Positions 51,105 through 61,133 of a stretch of 64,000 nt of DNA are shown here, piece by piece; the stretch's first letter is position 1; the number at the start of each line of letters is the position of its first letter. This stretch comes from Enterococcus nangangensis. Lineage in GTDB: Bacteria > Bacillota > Bacilli > Lactobacillales > Enterococcaceae. The stretch is taken from positions 1-64,000 of the forward strand of contig NZ_BJDR01000008.1 in NCBI RefSeq assembly GCF_005405245.1, given 5' to 3'. The translations under genes were made by a program, and so were the position numbers. The notes beneath the pieces were generated by a model. It was given only the letters and a program-made list of their open reading frames with translations, ran no database searches and was not told where the DNA came from.

Positions 51105-51314
51105 ATGAAAATGGAAAATATTGAAATAGGAAAACGCTATCTATGTAATGCAATTGGACTGAAAGATTCAATCGTTGGCGAAGTTATCGCGAAGATGGAA
51201 CGCTGTAGCGTGTTATACGTAAAAAGCCATTCCAAAGAGGATAACGTCTCGGTAGTAGAGAAGGCGGCCAAAGTAGTCGTACGTTATGACGATTTCATTT
51301 CTGAAGAGGAATAA
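51105..51314 (+). CDS. Small protein, possible DUF2187-like beta-barrel
   Basis: This 69-residue protein starts 7 nt after AAAGGAGG. It has alternating beta-strand pattern (KDSIVGEVIAKMERCSVLYV, VEKAAKVVVRYDDF) reminiscent of KOW-like DUF2187 proteins of Lactobacillales, but the match is not firm. There is no membrane segment. It is monocistronic between its own promoter and terminator. Confidence 0.6.
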   Translation: MKMENIEIGKRYLCNAIGLKDSIVGEVIAKMERCSVLYVKSHSKEDNVSVVEKAAKVVVRYDDFISEEE

Positions 51315-51317
51315 AAA

Positions 51318-51366
51318 ACAAAAACAGGGTGAGCAAGTGGAGAAAACTTGCTCACCCTGTTTTGTC
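51318..51366. terminator. Bidirectional terminator before the nitroreductase
   Basis: AAACAGGGTGAGCAAGT / ACTTGCTCACCCTGTTT with a short loop. Confidence 0.87.
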
Positions 51367-51394
51367 GTTTTACTCTTCAACATTTTTTAAGATC

Positions 51395-52000
51395 TTAGGC
51401 ACCGAAAACTTTAAAACGATCGGCATCGTCGATATATTCTTTCGCTTGTGCTGGGCTTTCAACGGAACCAAAGACTAATTGGCTACGTAACTTCCAATCA
51501 GCTGGAATATTCCATTCTTTAGCTACGGCATCATCAATCACTGGATTGTAATGTTGTAAGTTAGCGCCAAGGCCGGCGATGGAAAGAGCGACCCAAACAT
51601 TTTCAGTTGTTAAACCAGAAGCTTGTTCACTCCACACTGGGAAGTTATCGGCATACAAAGAGAATTGTTCTTGCAAACCTTTCACTACGCTTTGATCTTC
51701 GAAGAATAATACAGTTCCTAAACTATTTTTAAAACCTTGGATTTTCTTTAAAGTATTCGGGTAAGCTTCAGCTGGCGTTAAAGGTTTTAAAGCTTCGGCG
51801 GTTAAGTCCCATAATTTTTCGTGAGCAGGACCAAACAATGTTACGACACGTTGGGTTTGAGAATTGAAGGCTGTTGGACTTTCTTTCACAACGTCTTGGA
51901 TTAAATCAATAATTTCTTCTTTAGGCATTTCAACGTCCCGACCTAAAGCATAAATGGAACGACGTAAGCGTAAGTTTTCTAAAAATTTTTGTGCAGACAT
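51395..52000 (-). CDS. Nitroreductase-family FMN oxidoreductase
   Basis: The ATG at 52000 is 9 nt after GGTGG; a TTG six bases upstream is less well spaced. The 201-residue protein has the nitroreductase start with RLRRSIYALG, the SPTAFNSQTQRVV FMN-binding segment and the C-terminal GSVESPAQAKEYID. It is of the short type similar to FrnE/YdgI-like or HBN1-like reductases. The substrate is unknown. It is divergent from rexB. Confidence 0.85.
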   Translation of the reverse strand: MSAQKFLENLRLRRSIYALGRDVEMPKEEIIDLIQDVVKESPTAFNSQTQRVVTLFGPAHEKLWDLTAEALKPLTPAEAYPNTLKKIQGFKNSLGTVLFFEDQSVVKGLQEQFSLYADNFPVWSEQASGLTTENVWVALSIAGLGANLQHYNPVIDDAVAKEWNIPADWKLRSQLVFGSVESPAQAKEYIDDADRFKVFGA

Positions 52001-52037
52001 GAGCAATTACCACCTTTTGTTTTTTGATTACTTAACT

Positions 52038-52066
52038 AGTATACTTGCTGACAAAAAGTAAGTAAA
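52038..52066 (-). promoter_or_regulatory. Nitroreductase promoter
   Basis: On the minus strand TTTACT (52066-52061), 17-nt spacer, TATACT (52043-52038). Two direct repeats TTGCT-ACAAAA (around 52044 and 52071) cover the region and may bind a regulator. Confidence 0.65.
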
Positions 52067-52101
52067 ATTATTTGCTTACAAAAGTTTTTTTCGCGGAAAA
52101 A

Positions 52102-52110
52102 TGCTAAAAT
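52102..52110 (+). promoter_or_regulatory. Extended -10 promoter of rexBA
   Basis: TGC-TAAAAT at 52102-52110, 38 nt before the rexB start. Confidence 0.55.
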
Positions 52111-52148
52111 AGAAGCTAAGACATGAGCATTATTAAGGAGGGTACTTC

Positions 52149-55100
52149 ATGAGTCTTACTGTGCTGACAGATGGTTTAAAAACAAATCATCGCCGAGTAC
52201 TTTTGCAGTTGGCTGAGAAGTGGCAACAGCAAGGTAAAGTAACGAATATTTTCGTGGTGGTTCCCAACCATATTAAATTTTCTGAAGAAGTAGCGATCTT
52301 AAAAGAGTTGGGTCAGTTAACGACTAGGGAGACGATAGCGACAACGCAGCTCCAGACTTTTAGCTTTTCGCGTTTGGCGTGGTACTTTTTAAAAAATACC
52401 GCCTACTTCGGGGCTAAAGTTTTTAGCGAAACCGCCCAACCTTTGTTGATTCAAAAGGTCTTGCAGGACAATCTAGAGCAATTGGTACTTTTGAAAACGC
52501 AAGCGCAAGGTCGAGGCTTTGTGGAACAACTACAACAATTATTCCAAGAGTTTCAACAAGGCGTTTACTGTGCCAATAGTGCCGAACAAATGCGGCAACT
52601 TCAGCAGTTGTCGGGCGCTAGTTTTGAAAAGTTAAAAGAATTTCAATTGCTTTATGAAGCCTACTGCCAAGAGCTAGCTAAATTTTCTTTTCGGGAAACC
52701 AGTGTCCTACAAGCTTTGACGCAATATTTTATGGAGAATCCGCCGCAACAAACGGGTTTTGTTTTTTATGGCTTTGAACAATTTAATCTAGAGGAGCAAC
52801 AACTCTTGCACCAGATTTTATTAAGTGACGCCCCTATTTTATTGGATGCGCCTTACCCTAGCGATAGTTTGGAAATGTTTGACTGGCAGAAAATGGATCG
52901 TGATTCCTTATTAGCGTTTTGTCAGCAAAATGACGTGCCTTATACGGTGCAATCTTTAGGTACGCCTCAAGCCTTCACGCCAGGTGAAAAACTGGCGGCA
53001 ACTTTTCGGGAGACGTTTACTCAGACACCAACTCCCAAAGCGGATCCTAACGTGGAAGAATATTTCCAGTTGTATCAAGCAGCCAATCCTTATGAGGAAG
53101 TTGTGGGGGTGGCCAAGACCATCCAACGTTTAATTCGGCAAAAAAAATATCGTTACCAAGATTTTACAGTGTACGTCAGAGATACCGCAAAGTATCAAGA
53201 ACTGTTACCGCGAGTCTTTGCCTTGAACGAAATTCCTTATAACTTAGCCCTCAGTCGCACCATGAAAGATCATCCCTTCGTGGAATTTTTGCAGAGTTTA
53301 TTTGCCGTGTTGCAACGAAATTATCGGACTCATGATGTTTTGCGCTTATTAAAGACGGAGCTTTTGCCGTTAACCATTAAAGAAGAATTGCCTTTTCATG
53401 AGCTATCTTTCCGTCAACAAGTCGATATTTTTGAAAATATTTTATTGAAAAATGGTTTTACTGGCCGGGACTTTACTCAAGGTCCATGGGAGTTGCTGAG
53501 CTTGCCACAAGCTGATTCGGCGGGTTTACTAGCTGATCCGCGTTATCAAAAAGAACAAGATTTAGCCGACTTTAGTAATGGGTTGCGGGAAGCATTAGCA
53601 GGTCAACTCCAACCCTTGCAACAGGCCTTGAAAAAAGCGCGCAATGGACGGGAACAAGCGCTAGCGCTGCTGGATTTTTTAGTAACCAGTGGTGTAAAAA
53701 ATCAACTGCAACAATTCCGAAAAGAGGCCCTGGATGCCGGCGACTTATCTTTAGCTAAGGTCCATCAACAAACGTGGCAGGCTTTTTGTCAGTTGTTGGA
53801 AGATTACGTCACGATTTATGGTGAAGCCGACGTTTCTTTAAGTTCTTTTCAAGAGAATATGGCTGTGGGCTTAGAAACGATTACCTACGAACAAATTCCC
53901 CAAACCTTAGATCAAGTGCAAATTGAAATTTTTGAAAATGTGTTGCCTAATGCGAATAAAGTTATCTTCGGCTTAGGATTAAGCGAAGATAACTTGCCGC
54001 AAAAAATTCTCAATAAAACCTTATTGACCGATGAAGAGCGCCAGACGATTAAACAAGAGTTACAAGAAGGTAGACCTCTACGTTTTGATAGTCGTAAAGA
54101 AAATCAAAAGGAAAATTTTCGCTTCCACCAGTTTTTATTGAGTGGGGCAGATTATTTATACGCTAGTTTTGCCTTACAACAAGAAAAAGGGACCACCCAT
54201 TTCTCTCCTTTGATTTTGCGTTTGCAAAATTTATTTAAATTGCCTCTCGGTTTATGGCAAGGGGTAAGGGGGGCGGAAAGTGACCAGCAGACTTTGGGAC
54301 GTTTAGGGAACTATCGCCAATTATTACGGGAGTACCCGGCTTTATGGCGCTTAAGTCAAGAGCAAGTTCTTCATCCTTTCTGGCAAACAGTGCCGCAACT
54401 TTTGCGTCATAGTCCTTTAGCGTTAACCTTTAGCCGTTTAGAAGAACAACTGCTACGGAAAAATATTCCCCAAGCTTTAACGCCAGCGCTAGCTACGGAA
54501 CTCTATGGGGAAAAAATTGTCGCTTCGGTTTCCAAAATGGAAAGTTTCTACGATTGTCAGTATCAGTATTTCTTAAATTATGGCTTGCGTTTAAAAGAGC
54601 GGGAAACCTTAGCCTTGAATCCCCAAGTAACTGGCGAATTTTTCCATGAAGCCTTAGACACTTTATTTAAAATTTTGTGGCAACAGGAAAAAAATCTCGC
54701 GGAACTAACAGCTAGCCAGTTGCAACAATTTTTACGGGAAACCCTAGACTTAGTTTTACAAGAAAAGCACTATCAAATTTTTAACCGTAGTGCTCGGATG
54801 CTCTTTATTAAGGACAAGTTGGTGGCGATTTTAACCCAGTTAGTCCAGGCTATGAATCAACAGCAAGGCCAAACCCATGCCCGTAGTTTATCCACCGAGT
54901 GGCGTTTTGATGCGCTACAAAAAAATGGTCTCAAAGGATTACAGCTGCCTATGAGTAATGGTGAGTCCTTGTACTTGCGGGGGATTATTGACCGCGTGGA
55001 TGTTACCTATGTGGACCAAATTCCTTATCTCACCGTGGTGGATTATAAATCCTCAGCCCATGAGTTTAATTTTGCCGATGCTTATTACGGCTTGGCGATG

Positions 55101-55700
55101 CAGATGTTGAGTTATTTAGGGGTAGTTTTAGCCGAAGAAAATCAAAGCTATTTACAGCGACAATTAGTCAAAGCCGGGCACGCTGAGATTCCTCAGCCCT
55201 TTAAAGCCGGTGGCGCTTTGTACTTGCATGTTAAAAATCCCGAAATTAAAGCGCCGAATCCGCAAGTGGACTTGGAACGCTTGAAAGCCTATAAGTATCG
55301 CGGCCTGTTAGTCAATGAACCAGACTTATTAACGGAGCTAGCGCCAGACCTTGCCGGCAAGAGTTTGATTTACCCCATTAGCCAAACGGCCAAAGAATTA
55401 AAAGTGGATAACCCGCAAAGTGTGACCCCTGATGAATTGTCCTTACTCTTAGCCAAAAATCAGGAAAACTTGACAGCGGCTGGCGAGAGTATCGTTTCCG
55501 GTAAGATTGCGTTGAATCCTAGTTATCACGATAAGGAGCGGATTGCCTGCACCTATTGCCCATTCCGCAGCATTTGTCGCTTTGATGTTTTACTACCAGA
55601 AAATAACTATCGCGAAATTAAAAAGCTAGCCAAAGAAGACGTATTAAAACAGATTCAGGAGGAAAAAGACCATGGCGATTCCACAAAAGCCCAACAATAG
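52149..55700 (+). CDS. rexB: RexB subunit of ATP-dependent exonuclease
   Basis: This 1183-residue protein is the AddB-like partner of RexA. The N-terminus (TVLTDGLKTNHRRVLLQLAE) lacks an intact Walker A, as in RexB rather than AddB. The C-terminal RecB-type nuclease domain has TGEFFHEALD, GIIDRVDVT and VVDYKSS. The Fe-S cluster cysteines appear in SFYDCQYQYFL and CTYCPFRSIC. The complex processes double-strand ends and recognises a Chi-like site. AAGGAGGG precedes the ATG. It overlaps rexA by 29 nt. Confidence 0.94.
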   Translation: MSLTVLTDGLKTNHRRVLLQLAEKWQQQGKVTNIFVVVPNHIKFSEEVAILKELGQLTTRETIATTQLQTFSFSRLAWYFLKNTAYFGAKVFSETAQPLLIQKVLQDNLEQLVLLKTQAQGRGFVEQLQQLFQEFQQGVYCANSAEQMRQLQQLSGASFEKLKEFQLLYEAYCQELAKFSFRETSVLQALTQYFMENPPQQTGFVFYGFEQFNLEEQQLLHQILLSDAPILLDAPYPSDSLEMFDWQKMDRDSLLAFCQQNDVPYTVQSLGTPQAFTPGEKLAATFRETFTQTPTPKADPNVEEYFQLYQAANPYEEVVGVAKTIQRLIRQKKYRYQDFTVYVRDTAKYQELLPRVFALNEIPYNLALSRTMKDHPFVEFLQSLFAVLQRNYRTHDVLRLLKTELLPLTIKEELPFHELSFRQQVDIFENILLKNGFTGRDFTQGPWELLSLPQADSAGLLADPRYQKEQDLADFSNGLREALAGQLQPLQQALKKARNGREQALALLDFLVTSGVKNQLQQFRKEALDAGDLSLAKVHQQTWQAFCQLLEDYVTIYGEADVSLSSFQENMAVGLETITYEQIPQTLDQVQIEIFENVLPNANKVIFGLGLSEDNLPQKILNKTLLTDEERQTIKQELQEGRPLRFDSRKENQKENFRFHQFLLSGADYLYASFALQQEKGTTHFSPLILRLQNLFKLPLGLWQGVRGAESDQQTLGRLGNYRQLLREYPALWRLSQEQVLHPFWQTVPQLLRHSPLALTFSRLEEQLLRKNIPQALTPALATELYGEKIVASVSKMESFYDCQYQYFLNYGLRLKERETLALNPQVTGEFFHEALDTLFKILWQQEKNLAELTASQLQQFLRETLDLVLQEKHYQIFNRSARMLFIKDKLVAILTQLVQAMNQQQGQTHARSLSTEWRFDALQKNGLKGLQLPMSNGESLYLRGIIDRVDVTYVDQIPYLTVVDYKSSAHEFNFADAYYGLAMQMLSYLGVVLAEENQSYLQRQLVKAGHAEIPQPFKAGGALYLHVKNPEIKAPNPQVDLERLKAYKYRGLLVNEPDLLTELAPDLAGKSLIYPISQTAKELKVDNPQSVTPDELSLLLAKNQENLTAAGESIVSGKIALNPSYHDKERIACTYCPFRSICRFDVLLPENNYREIKKLAKEDVLKQIQEEKDHGDSTKAQQ

Positions 55701-58700
55701 TCGCTTCACTGATGCCCAGTGGCAAGCGATTTATCAAACGGGAAAAAATATTTTAGTTTCGGCTTCTGCCGGTTCCGGGAAAACCACCGTTTTAGTCAAA
55801 AGGGTAATTGAAAAAATCCAAGCCGGTACGCCAGTGAATCGTTTATTAATCGTAACCTTTACCGAAGCGGCGGCTAGTGAAATGAAAGCGCGGATTGAAG
55901 CTGCCTTAAAAGAGAGTCTCGCTTTAGCCAAAGATGAGGAGCGGAGCTATTTATTAGAACAGCTGAGTCTTTTGCCTTTAGCTAATATTTCTACCTTACA
56001 CGCTTTTTGTTTGACGGTGATTCAGCGCTACGCTTATTTAATTGGCTTAGATCCCAAATTTCGCATGTTGACGGATGAAACAGAGCGCCTTTTGCTGGAA
56101 GAAGAAGTCTTTGCCGAGGTGCGGGAGTCTCATTACGGTACGCCGCTTTTTGATCAATTGACCAATAATTTTTCCAGCGACCGCAATGATGATGGCTTAC
56201 AAGAATTAGTCTTAAACTTGGCCCATTTTTCCACCAGTCATCCTCAGCCTTTCTCTTGGTTAGCTAGCTTACCGGCGAATTATGAAAAAGAACGCGTCGC
56301 AAGTTTATTGCAAGCAGAACTCTTGCCGTTATTTGTCGAGACCATGACCAACAGTTTACATGCCTACCAAGAGTGGTTGCAGCTGACGGATACACCAGGG
56401 TTACAAAAAAATCATCAAACCTTACTTTTGGAAGCCCAAGGAATTGAAAATGTTTTAACGACAGCTAAAAGTGGCGACTTAGACCGCTTATACGCGGCAG
56501 TGGCGAGTTTTACCTTTGGCAAGATGACCGCCGTTTCTAAGGCTGAACCAGAACTCAAAGAAACCAGTAAAGAAATTACCGCCGCCCGCAAAGAAATCCG
56601 AAAACAAATGGAAAGCACGTGGCAAATGCTTTTCCCTGAAGCACCTCAAGTGATGTGGGACTTATTGCCAAAAGCGCAATCGTTGGTCACAGAACTAACG
56701 GCCATTACCCAAGAGTTTATGGCAAGTTTTGCCGCTAAGAAAAGACAATTAGGCGTGCTAGATTTCGGCGATTTAGAACACTTTGCCTATGATATTTTAC
56801 ACACGCCAGACGCGGCCACGCAGGAGTTAATCGCCCAACAGTTTTATCAAGAACGTTTTGCAGAAGTCATGGTGGACGAGTACCAAGATATTAACCAACT
56901 GCAAGATGCCCTCTTAAAGACGGTGGCTTGCGGCGATAATTTATTTATGGTGGGGGATGTGAAACAATCGATTTATGGTTTCCGTCTGGCTGAACCCAGT
57001 TTGTTTTTAGATAAGTATCAACACTATCAAGGTCCTAATGCCGATGGGCTTCGCATCTTATTGCAGGAAAATTTCCGTTCACGAAAGGAAGTCATTGACT
57101 TTACCAATTTGATTTTTAGCCAATTAATGAATGAAAAAGTCGGTCAACTGGACTACGATGGCGATGCCCTTTTAATCCAAGGGAACAAAAGCTTCACACC
57201 GTCAGCCAATTGCACCCCCGAAATTTTAATTTACGAAAAAAAATCAGCTGCTAATTTGACCGCAGATGACAATAATCCGCATTTTGAAGATAAAACGGAC
57301 GGTGAACTGGCTTTAGTAGCCAAAAAGATTCAAGAACTAATCGCTACGGAGTTTCCGATTTTAGACAAAGAAACAAAAGAAGTTCGACCGATTCGTTACC
57401 AAGACATCGTTTTATTAACCCCAACGCGAAAAAATAATTTAGCGTTGTTGGAAACCTTTAAGCAGTTCCAATTGCCAGTCGTGGTGGGGGATGCCGAAAA
57501 TTATTTTCAAACTACGGAAATTCAAACGGTCTTGGCGCTCTTAAAAATTATCGACAATCCGTATCAAGATATTCCCTTGGTGGCTGTCTTGCGCAGTGCC
57601 ATGGTAGGTTTCACGGAAGAGCAATTAGCGCTAATTCGGGCGGCTAATTTAGAAGTGAGTTTTTATGAAGCGTTGTTGCAATTTGTAGAAAATCCCACAA
57701 CACCTTTCGTCCAACAAGTCCAGGAGTTTTTAGCCCAGTTGCAAAAATTTCGGGAATACCGCAAGACCCACGATATTCAAAGTTTGTTGTGGCAAATTTA
57801 CGATGAAACGGCCTATCTCGATTATGTTTCCGGCTTACCAGAAGGCCCCCAACGCCACGCTAACTTAACGGCTTTGACTCAGCGGGCAGCGGCCTATGAA
57901 GAGATGAGTTATCGCGGGCTGTTTCAATTTATTCGTTTTATTGAAAAGATGCAGGAAAAACGTAAAGATTTAGCCGAACCGACTGTTTTAGGAGCTGAAG
58001 ATGCCGTCCGAGTCATGACGATTCATGGCAGTAAAGGTTTGGAATTTCCGGTGGTCTTCTTGTTGGACATGAATAAAAGTTTTAATCTGCAAGACTTAAG
58101 TGCCAAAAGTATTTACGATAAAAATCTCGGGATTGGTATTTCTTATTTAGATGAAGAGCGTTTGCGCCATACAACGTATCCTTACGTGATTTTAAAAGAG
58201 TATAAACGGCGCTTGCTGTTATCAGAAGAGATGCGTAAGCTTTATGTCGCTTTAACGCGGGCGGAAGAAAAATTATTTTTAGTAGGTTCTTATGATTACC
58301 AAGAAGCCTTAATTAAAAGTTGGCAACGAGGGGGACAAACGCAAGACTTATTTTTACCAGCCACTTTGCGTTTAGCTAACACTAGCTTTATGGATTGGGT
58401 AGGCTTTACCCTTAGTCGCCATCCGGCTTTTAAAGCGTTAGGGACAACCGAGACACCATTGCCGCAACTGCAACAATTCGGCAATGTGCGTTTACAATTT
58501 TATCAAGCCCAAGACTTGGTGCCTGCACCTAGTGTGCCAACGGCTGAGGAAACCACCGTCAAAGAAGGGCCGCAGACTTCCCACATTACGCCGGAAGCTT
58601 TAGCGATTTTACAGGCCCGCTATCCACACATCTTAGCCACCAAGACGGCAAGCTACCAAAGTGTTTCGGAGATTAAACAAGTTTTTTCTGATCCGGATGA

Positions 58701-59331
58701 AAAAGTTTTACTCCCTTATGACCGCAACAATCCTGCCGGACAAGGTCAGCGCTATGTGGAAGATGATTTTTCGATGCCCGCCTTTATCCAAGGTGCACAA
58801 GAAGTTACTGCTGCTGAAATTGGCACGGCGACGCACTTGTTGCTCCAACTGATTCCTTTAACGACGGCCCCAACTTTAGCTGACTTTCAAGCGTTAGCTG
58901 CAGATTTGGTGGCTAAAGGCATCTTAAGTATAGAAGTAGCTCAAAAGATTCAATTATCAACGCTAGTCGCCTTTTTTGCGACGCCTTTGGGACAAGAATT
59001 ACTGGCGCATGGGGAAAAAGTAAAACGCGAACAACCTTTTAGTATGTTGTTGCCTGCCGATGAACTTTTTGCCACGGCTGATAGCCAAGATGAAATTTTA
59101 ATTCACGGGATTATTGATGCTTATTTTGAAACACCAGCCGGCATTGTTTTACTAGACTTCAAAACGGATCAACTGGGACGGTTTTCTAAAGCAGCAGCTC
59201 AAGAACATTTAAAAGAGCGCTACACCGGACAATTAAATCTTTACGCCAAAGCCTTAAGTGCAGCAACGGGTCAAGTAGTGATTCGCAAAGAACTGGTGGC
59301 CTTGACGGACTTAACCACCGTAACTTTTTAA
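55672..59331 (+). CDS. rexA: RexA helicase-nuclease subunit
   Basis: This 1219-residue UvrD-type helicase has Walker A SASAGSGKTTVLVKR, Walker B MVDEYQDINQLQ, motif VI-like KLYVALTRAEEKL and the MTIHGSKGLEFPVV motif. The C-terminal nuclease motifs are GTATHLLLQL, IIDAYFE and LLDFKTDQ. With RexB it resects double-strand breaks for RecA loading. The RBS CAGGAGGA lies in rexB, and the 29-nt overlap points to coupled translation. Confidence 0.95.
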   Translation: MAIPQKPNNSRFTDAQWQAIYQTGKNILVSASAGSGKTTVLVKRVIEKIQAGTPVNRLLIVTFTEAAASEMKARIEAALKESLALAKDEERSYLLEQLSLLPLANISTLHAFCLTVIQRYAYLIGLDPKFRMLTDETERLLLEEEVFAEVRESHYGTPLFDQLTNNFSSDRNDDGLQELVLNLAHFSTSHPQPFSWLASLPANYEKERVASLLQAELLPLFVETMTNSLHAYQEWLQLTDTPGLQKNHQTLLLEAQGIENVLTTAKSGDLDRLYAAVASFTFGKMTAVSKAEPELKETSKEITAARKEIRKQMESTWQMLFPEAPQVMWDLLPKAQSLVTELTAITQEFMASFAAKKRQLGVLDFGDLEHFAYDILHTPDAATQELIAQQFYQERFAEVMVDEYQDINQLQDALLKTVACGDNLFMVGDVKQSIYGFRLAEPSLFLDKYQHYQGPNADGLRILLQENFRSRKEVIDFTNLIFSQLMNEKVGQLDYDGDALLIQGNKSFTPSANCTPEILIYEKKSAANLTADDNNPHFEDKTDGELALVAKKIQELIATEFPILDKETKEVRPIRYQDIVLLTPTRKNNLALLETFKQFQLPVVVGDAENYFQTTEIQTVLALLKIIDNPYQDIPLVAVLRSAMVGFTEEQLALIRAANLEVSFYEALLQFVENPTTPFVQQVQEFLAQLQKFREYRKTHDIQSLLWQIYDETAYLDYVSGLPEGPQRHANLTALTQRAAAYEEMSYRGLFQFIRFIEKMQEKRKDLAEPTVLGAEDAVRVMTIHGSKGLEFPVVFLLDMNKSFNLQDLSAKSIYDKNLGIGISYLDEERLRHTTYPYVILKEYKRRLLLSEEMRKLYVALTRAEEKLFLVGSYDYQEALIKSWQRGGQTQDLFLPATLRLANTSFMDWVGFTLSRHPAFKALGTTETPLPQLQQFGNVRLQFYQAQDLVPAPSVPTAEETTVKEGPQTSHITPEALAILQARYPHILATKTASYQSVSEIKQVFSDPDEKVLLPYDRNNPAGQGQRYVEDDFSMPAFIQGAQEVTAAEIGTATHLLLQLIPLTTAPTLADFQALAADLVAKGILSIEVAQKIQLSTLVAFFATPLGQELLAHGEKVKREQPFSMLLPADELFATADSQDEILIHGIIDAYFETPAGIVLLDFKTDQLGRFSKAAAQEHLKERYTGQLNLYAKALSAATGQVVIRKELVALTDLTTVTF

Positions 59332-59344
59332 TAGGCAAGGTTAC

Positions 59345-59372
59345 TTACAATTAATAAGAGTTGTGCTATAAT
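59345..59372 (+). promoter_or_regulatory. Promoter of the HxlR-type regulator
   Basis: TTACAA (59345-59350), 16-nt spacer, TATAAT (59367-59372) with an extended TGC. Confidence 0.65.
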
Positions 59373-59394
59373 AGGGCCACTAGAGGTGATACGT

Positions 59395-59748
59395 ATGGAA
59401 ATGATGGCAATGGATTACCATCTGTGCCCCAAGTTTCAAAAAACATTTACGGTCTTAGGAAAAAAATGGAACGGCCTAATTCTTGATGTGTTGTTAGAAG
59501 GTGGCGCGCAGCGTTTTAGTCAGTTAGCTGAAAAAATCCCCGCTGTTTCTGATCGGGTTTTAGTGGAACGTTTGAAAGAATTAGAAGTGGAAGGGTTAGT
59601 GACGCGGAAAAGTTTAGGTCCGGACTCCTTACGCATGGAGTATTGTCTAACGGAAAAAGGACAAGACTTACGTACGGCGCTTTTAGCCTTGCGTCGTTGG
59701 AGTGAAAATTGGATTGAATTAACGCCGGCAGAAATGACGGAAGGCTAA
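59395..59748 (+). CDS. HxlR-family transcriptional regulator
   Basis: The ATG at 59395 is 7 nt after AGAGGTG; an in-frame GTG at 59386 overlaps the RBS. The 117-residue protein has the HxlR start with a conserved Cys (DYHLCPKFQKTFTVLGKKWN) and a winged HTH (RFSQLAEKIPAVSDRVLVERLKELE by position 40-65). HxlR proteins often sense thiol or aldehyde stress through that Cys. The target gene is unknown; no obvious partner is adjacent. Confidence 0.87.
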   Translation: MEMMAMDYHLCPKFQKTFTVLGKKWNGLILDVLLEGGAQRFSQLAEKIPAVSDRVLVERLKELEVEGLVTRKSLGPDSLRMEYCLTEKGQDLRTALLALRRWSENWIELTPAEMTEG

Positions 59749-59767
59749 AGTTTGCCGCAGTTGCATC

Positions 59768-59796
59768 TTGCTATTTTTATTAAAATTGGTTACACT
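59768..59796 (+). promoter_or_regulatory. pheST promoter
   Basis: TTGCTA (59768-59773), 17-nt spacer, TACACT (59791-59796). Confidence 0.75.
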
Positions 59797-59802
59797 ATGG
59801 AA

Positions 59803-60022
59803 GATGTCAAACGTTGATGAAAAAGAGTAATTGGTAACCTCCTTGCTTAGGGAGCTTTGATCATAGACTGGAAGTCAAAGCCAAGAAGCCCAATGAAGTT
59901 CACTTTCGGAGTTTGCTGGGGCTTGCGCCATTATCCGCAAGAGTTGAGTGCGATAAGAAATTATCGAATGAGGATGGTACCGCGAAGACTTCGTTCCTTT
60001 TTAGGAAGCGAAGTCTTTTTTT
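59803..60022 (+). ncRNA. T-box leader (tRNA-Phe sensing) of pheST
   Basis: A T-box riboswitch: the T-box sequence GATGGTACCGCG is at 59973-59984. The terminator AAGACTTCGTTCC / GGAAGCGAAGTCTT plus T-run is at 59985-60022. A likely specifier loop AGTTCACTTTCGGAG contains the Phe codon TTC (about 59895). Uncharged tRNA-Phe would stabilise the antiterminator and raise pheST transcription, which fits the genes downstream. Confidence 0.93.
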
Positions 60023-60081
60023 GTACCAAAAATTACAACAGATGTGCCTCCATCTACTAAGCAAAAGAAAGGGTGTCACGT

Positions 60082-61128
60082 ATGTCTTTACAAGCACAAC
60101 TGGAAGCCTTAAAAGCCGATTCCTTGAAGAAAATTCAAGAAGCGTTGGAGTTAAATGGCTTGAATGAAATTCGGGTGAATTTGTTAGGGAAAAAAGGACC
60201 TATCACCGAAGTTTTACGAGGAATGAAAGATTTAACGGCAGAAGAACGACCAAAAATTGGGAGTTTTGCTAACGAAATTAAAAGTGAACTACAAGCAGCC
60301 ATTGAAGCAAAAAAAGCGGAGTTGGAAGCAGCAGCTTTAAGTAAAGCTCTCGCTGCTGAAACGCTTGATATTACCTTACCAGGAAAACCCATCAGTGGTG
60401 GTAACAGTCACATTTTGACGCAAATTATGGAAGAGATTGAAGATATTTTTGTGGGGATGGGCTACCAAATCGTGGAAGGTTACGAAGTGGAAAGCGATCA
60501 TTACAACTTTGAACGCATGAATCTCCCTAAAGATCACCCGGCGCGTGATATGCAAGATACTTTTTACATTTCTGAAGATATTTTAGTCAGAACGCATACT
60601 TCCCCCGTGCAAGCGCGGACGATGGAAAAACATGATTTTTCCAAAGGCGCATTAAAAATGATTAGTCCCGGCAAAGTTTTCCGGCGGGATACCGATGACG
60701 CGACTCACTCCCATCAATTCCACCAAATTGAAGGTTTAGTGGTGGATAAAGGCATTACCATGGCGGACTTAAAAGGAACCTTACAAGCGGTGATGCAAAA
60801 AATGTTTGGGGAAAATCGTTCCATTCGTTTGCGACCAAGTTATTTTCCGTTCACTGAGCCTTCAGTCGAAGTGGATGTGAGCTGCTTCAAATGTGGCGGT
60901 GCTGGTTGTAACGTCTGCAAGCATACTGGCTGGATTGAAATTTTAGGTGCCGGCATGGTGCATCCGCGCGTGTTAGAAATGTCCGGGATTGATTCTACCG
61001 TGTACACGGGTTTTGCTTTTGGCTTAGGACCAGACCGGGTAGCGATGTTACGCTATGGGGTTAACGACATTCGGAATTTCTATTTAAATGATCAACGGTT
61101 CTTGCAACAATTTAAAACAAAGGAGTAG
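60082..61128 (+). CDS. pheS: Phenylalanyl-tRNA synthetase alpha subunit
   Basis: The ATG at 60082 follows AAAGGG; an in-frame GTG at 60073 is inside the RBS area. The 348-residue catalytic subunit has the N-terminal coiled coil, the motif 2 region [20 protein letters not shown], and the motif 3 region [32 protein letters not shown] four-Cys segment is typical for bacterial PheS of this type. It is 5 nt upstream of pheT. Confidence 0.96.
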   Translation: MSLQAQLEALKADSLKKIQEALELNGLNEIRVNLLGKKGPITEVLRGMKDLTAEERPKIGSFANEIKSELQAAIEAKKAELEAAALSKALAAETLDITLPGKPISGGNSHILTQIMEEIEDIFVGMGYQIVEGYEVESDHYNFERMNLPKDHPARDMQDTFYISEDILVRTHTSPVQARTMEKHDFSKGALKMISPGKVFRRDTDDATHSHQFHQIEGLVVDKGITMADLKGTLQAVMQKMFGENRSIRLRPSYFPFTEPSVEVDVSCFKCGGAGCNVCKHTGWIEILGAGMVHPRVLEMSGIDSTVYTGFAFGLGPDRVAMLRYGVNDIRNFYLNDQRFLQQFKTKE

Positions 61129-61133
61129 TTTAG

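Noticed and set aside
59857-60167. Small open frames in the pheS leader
   Set aside because: They coincide with the T-box riboswitch and have no RBS; the RNA structure explains the sequence.
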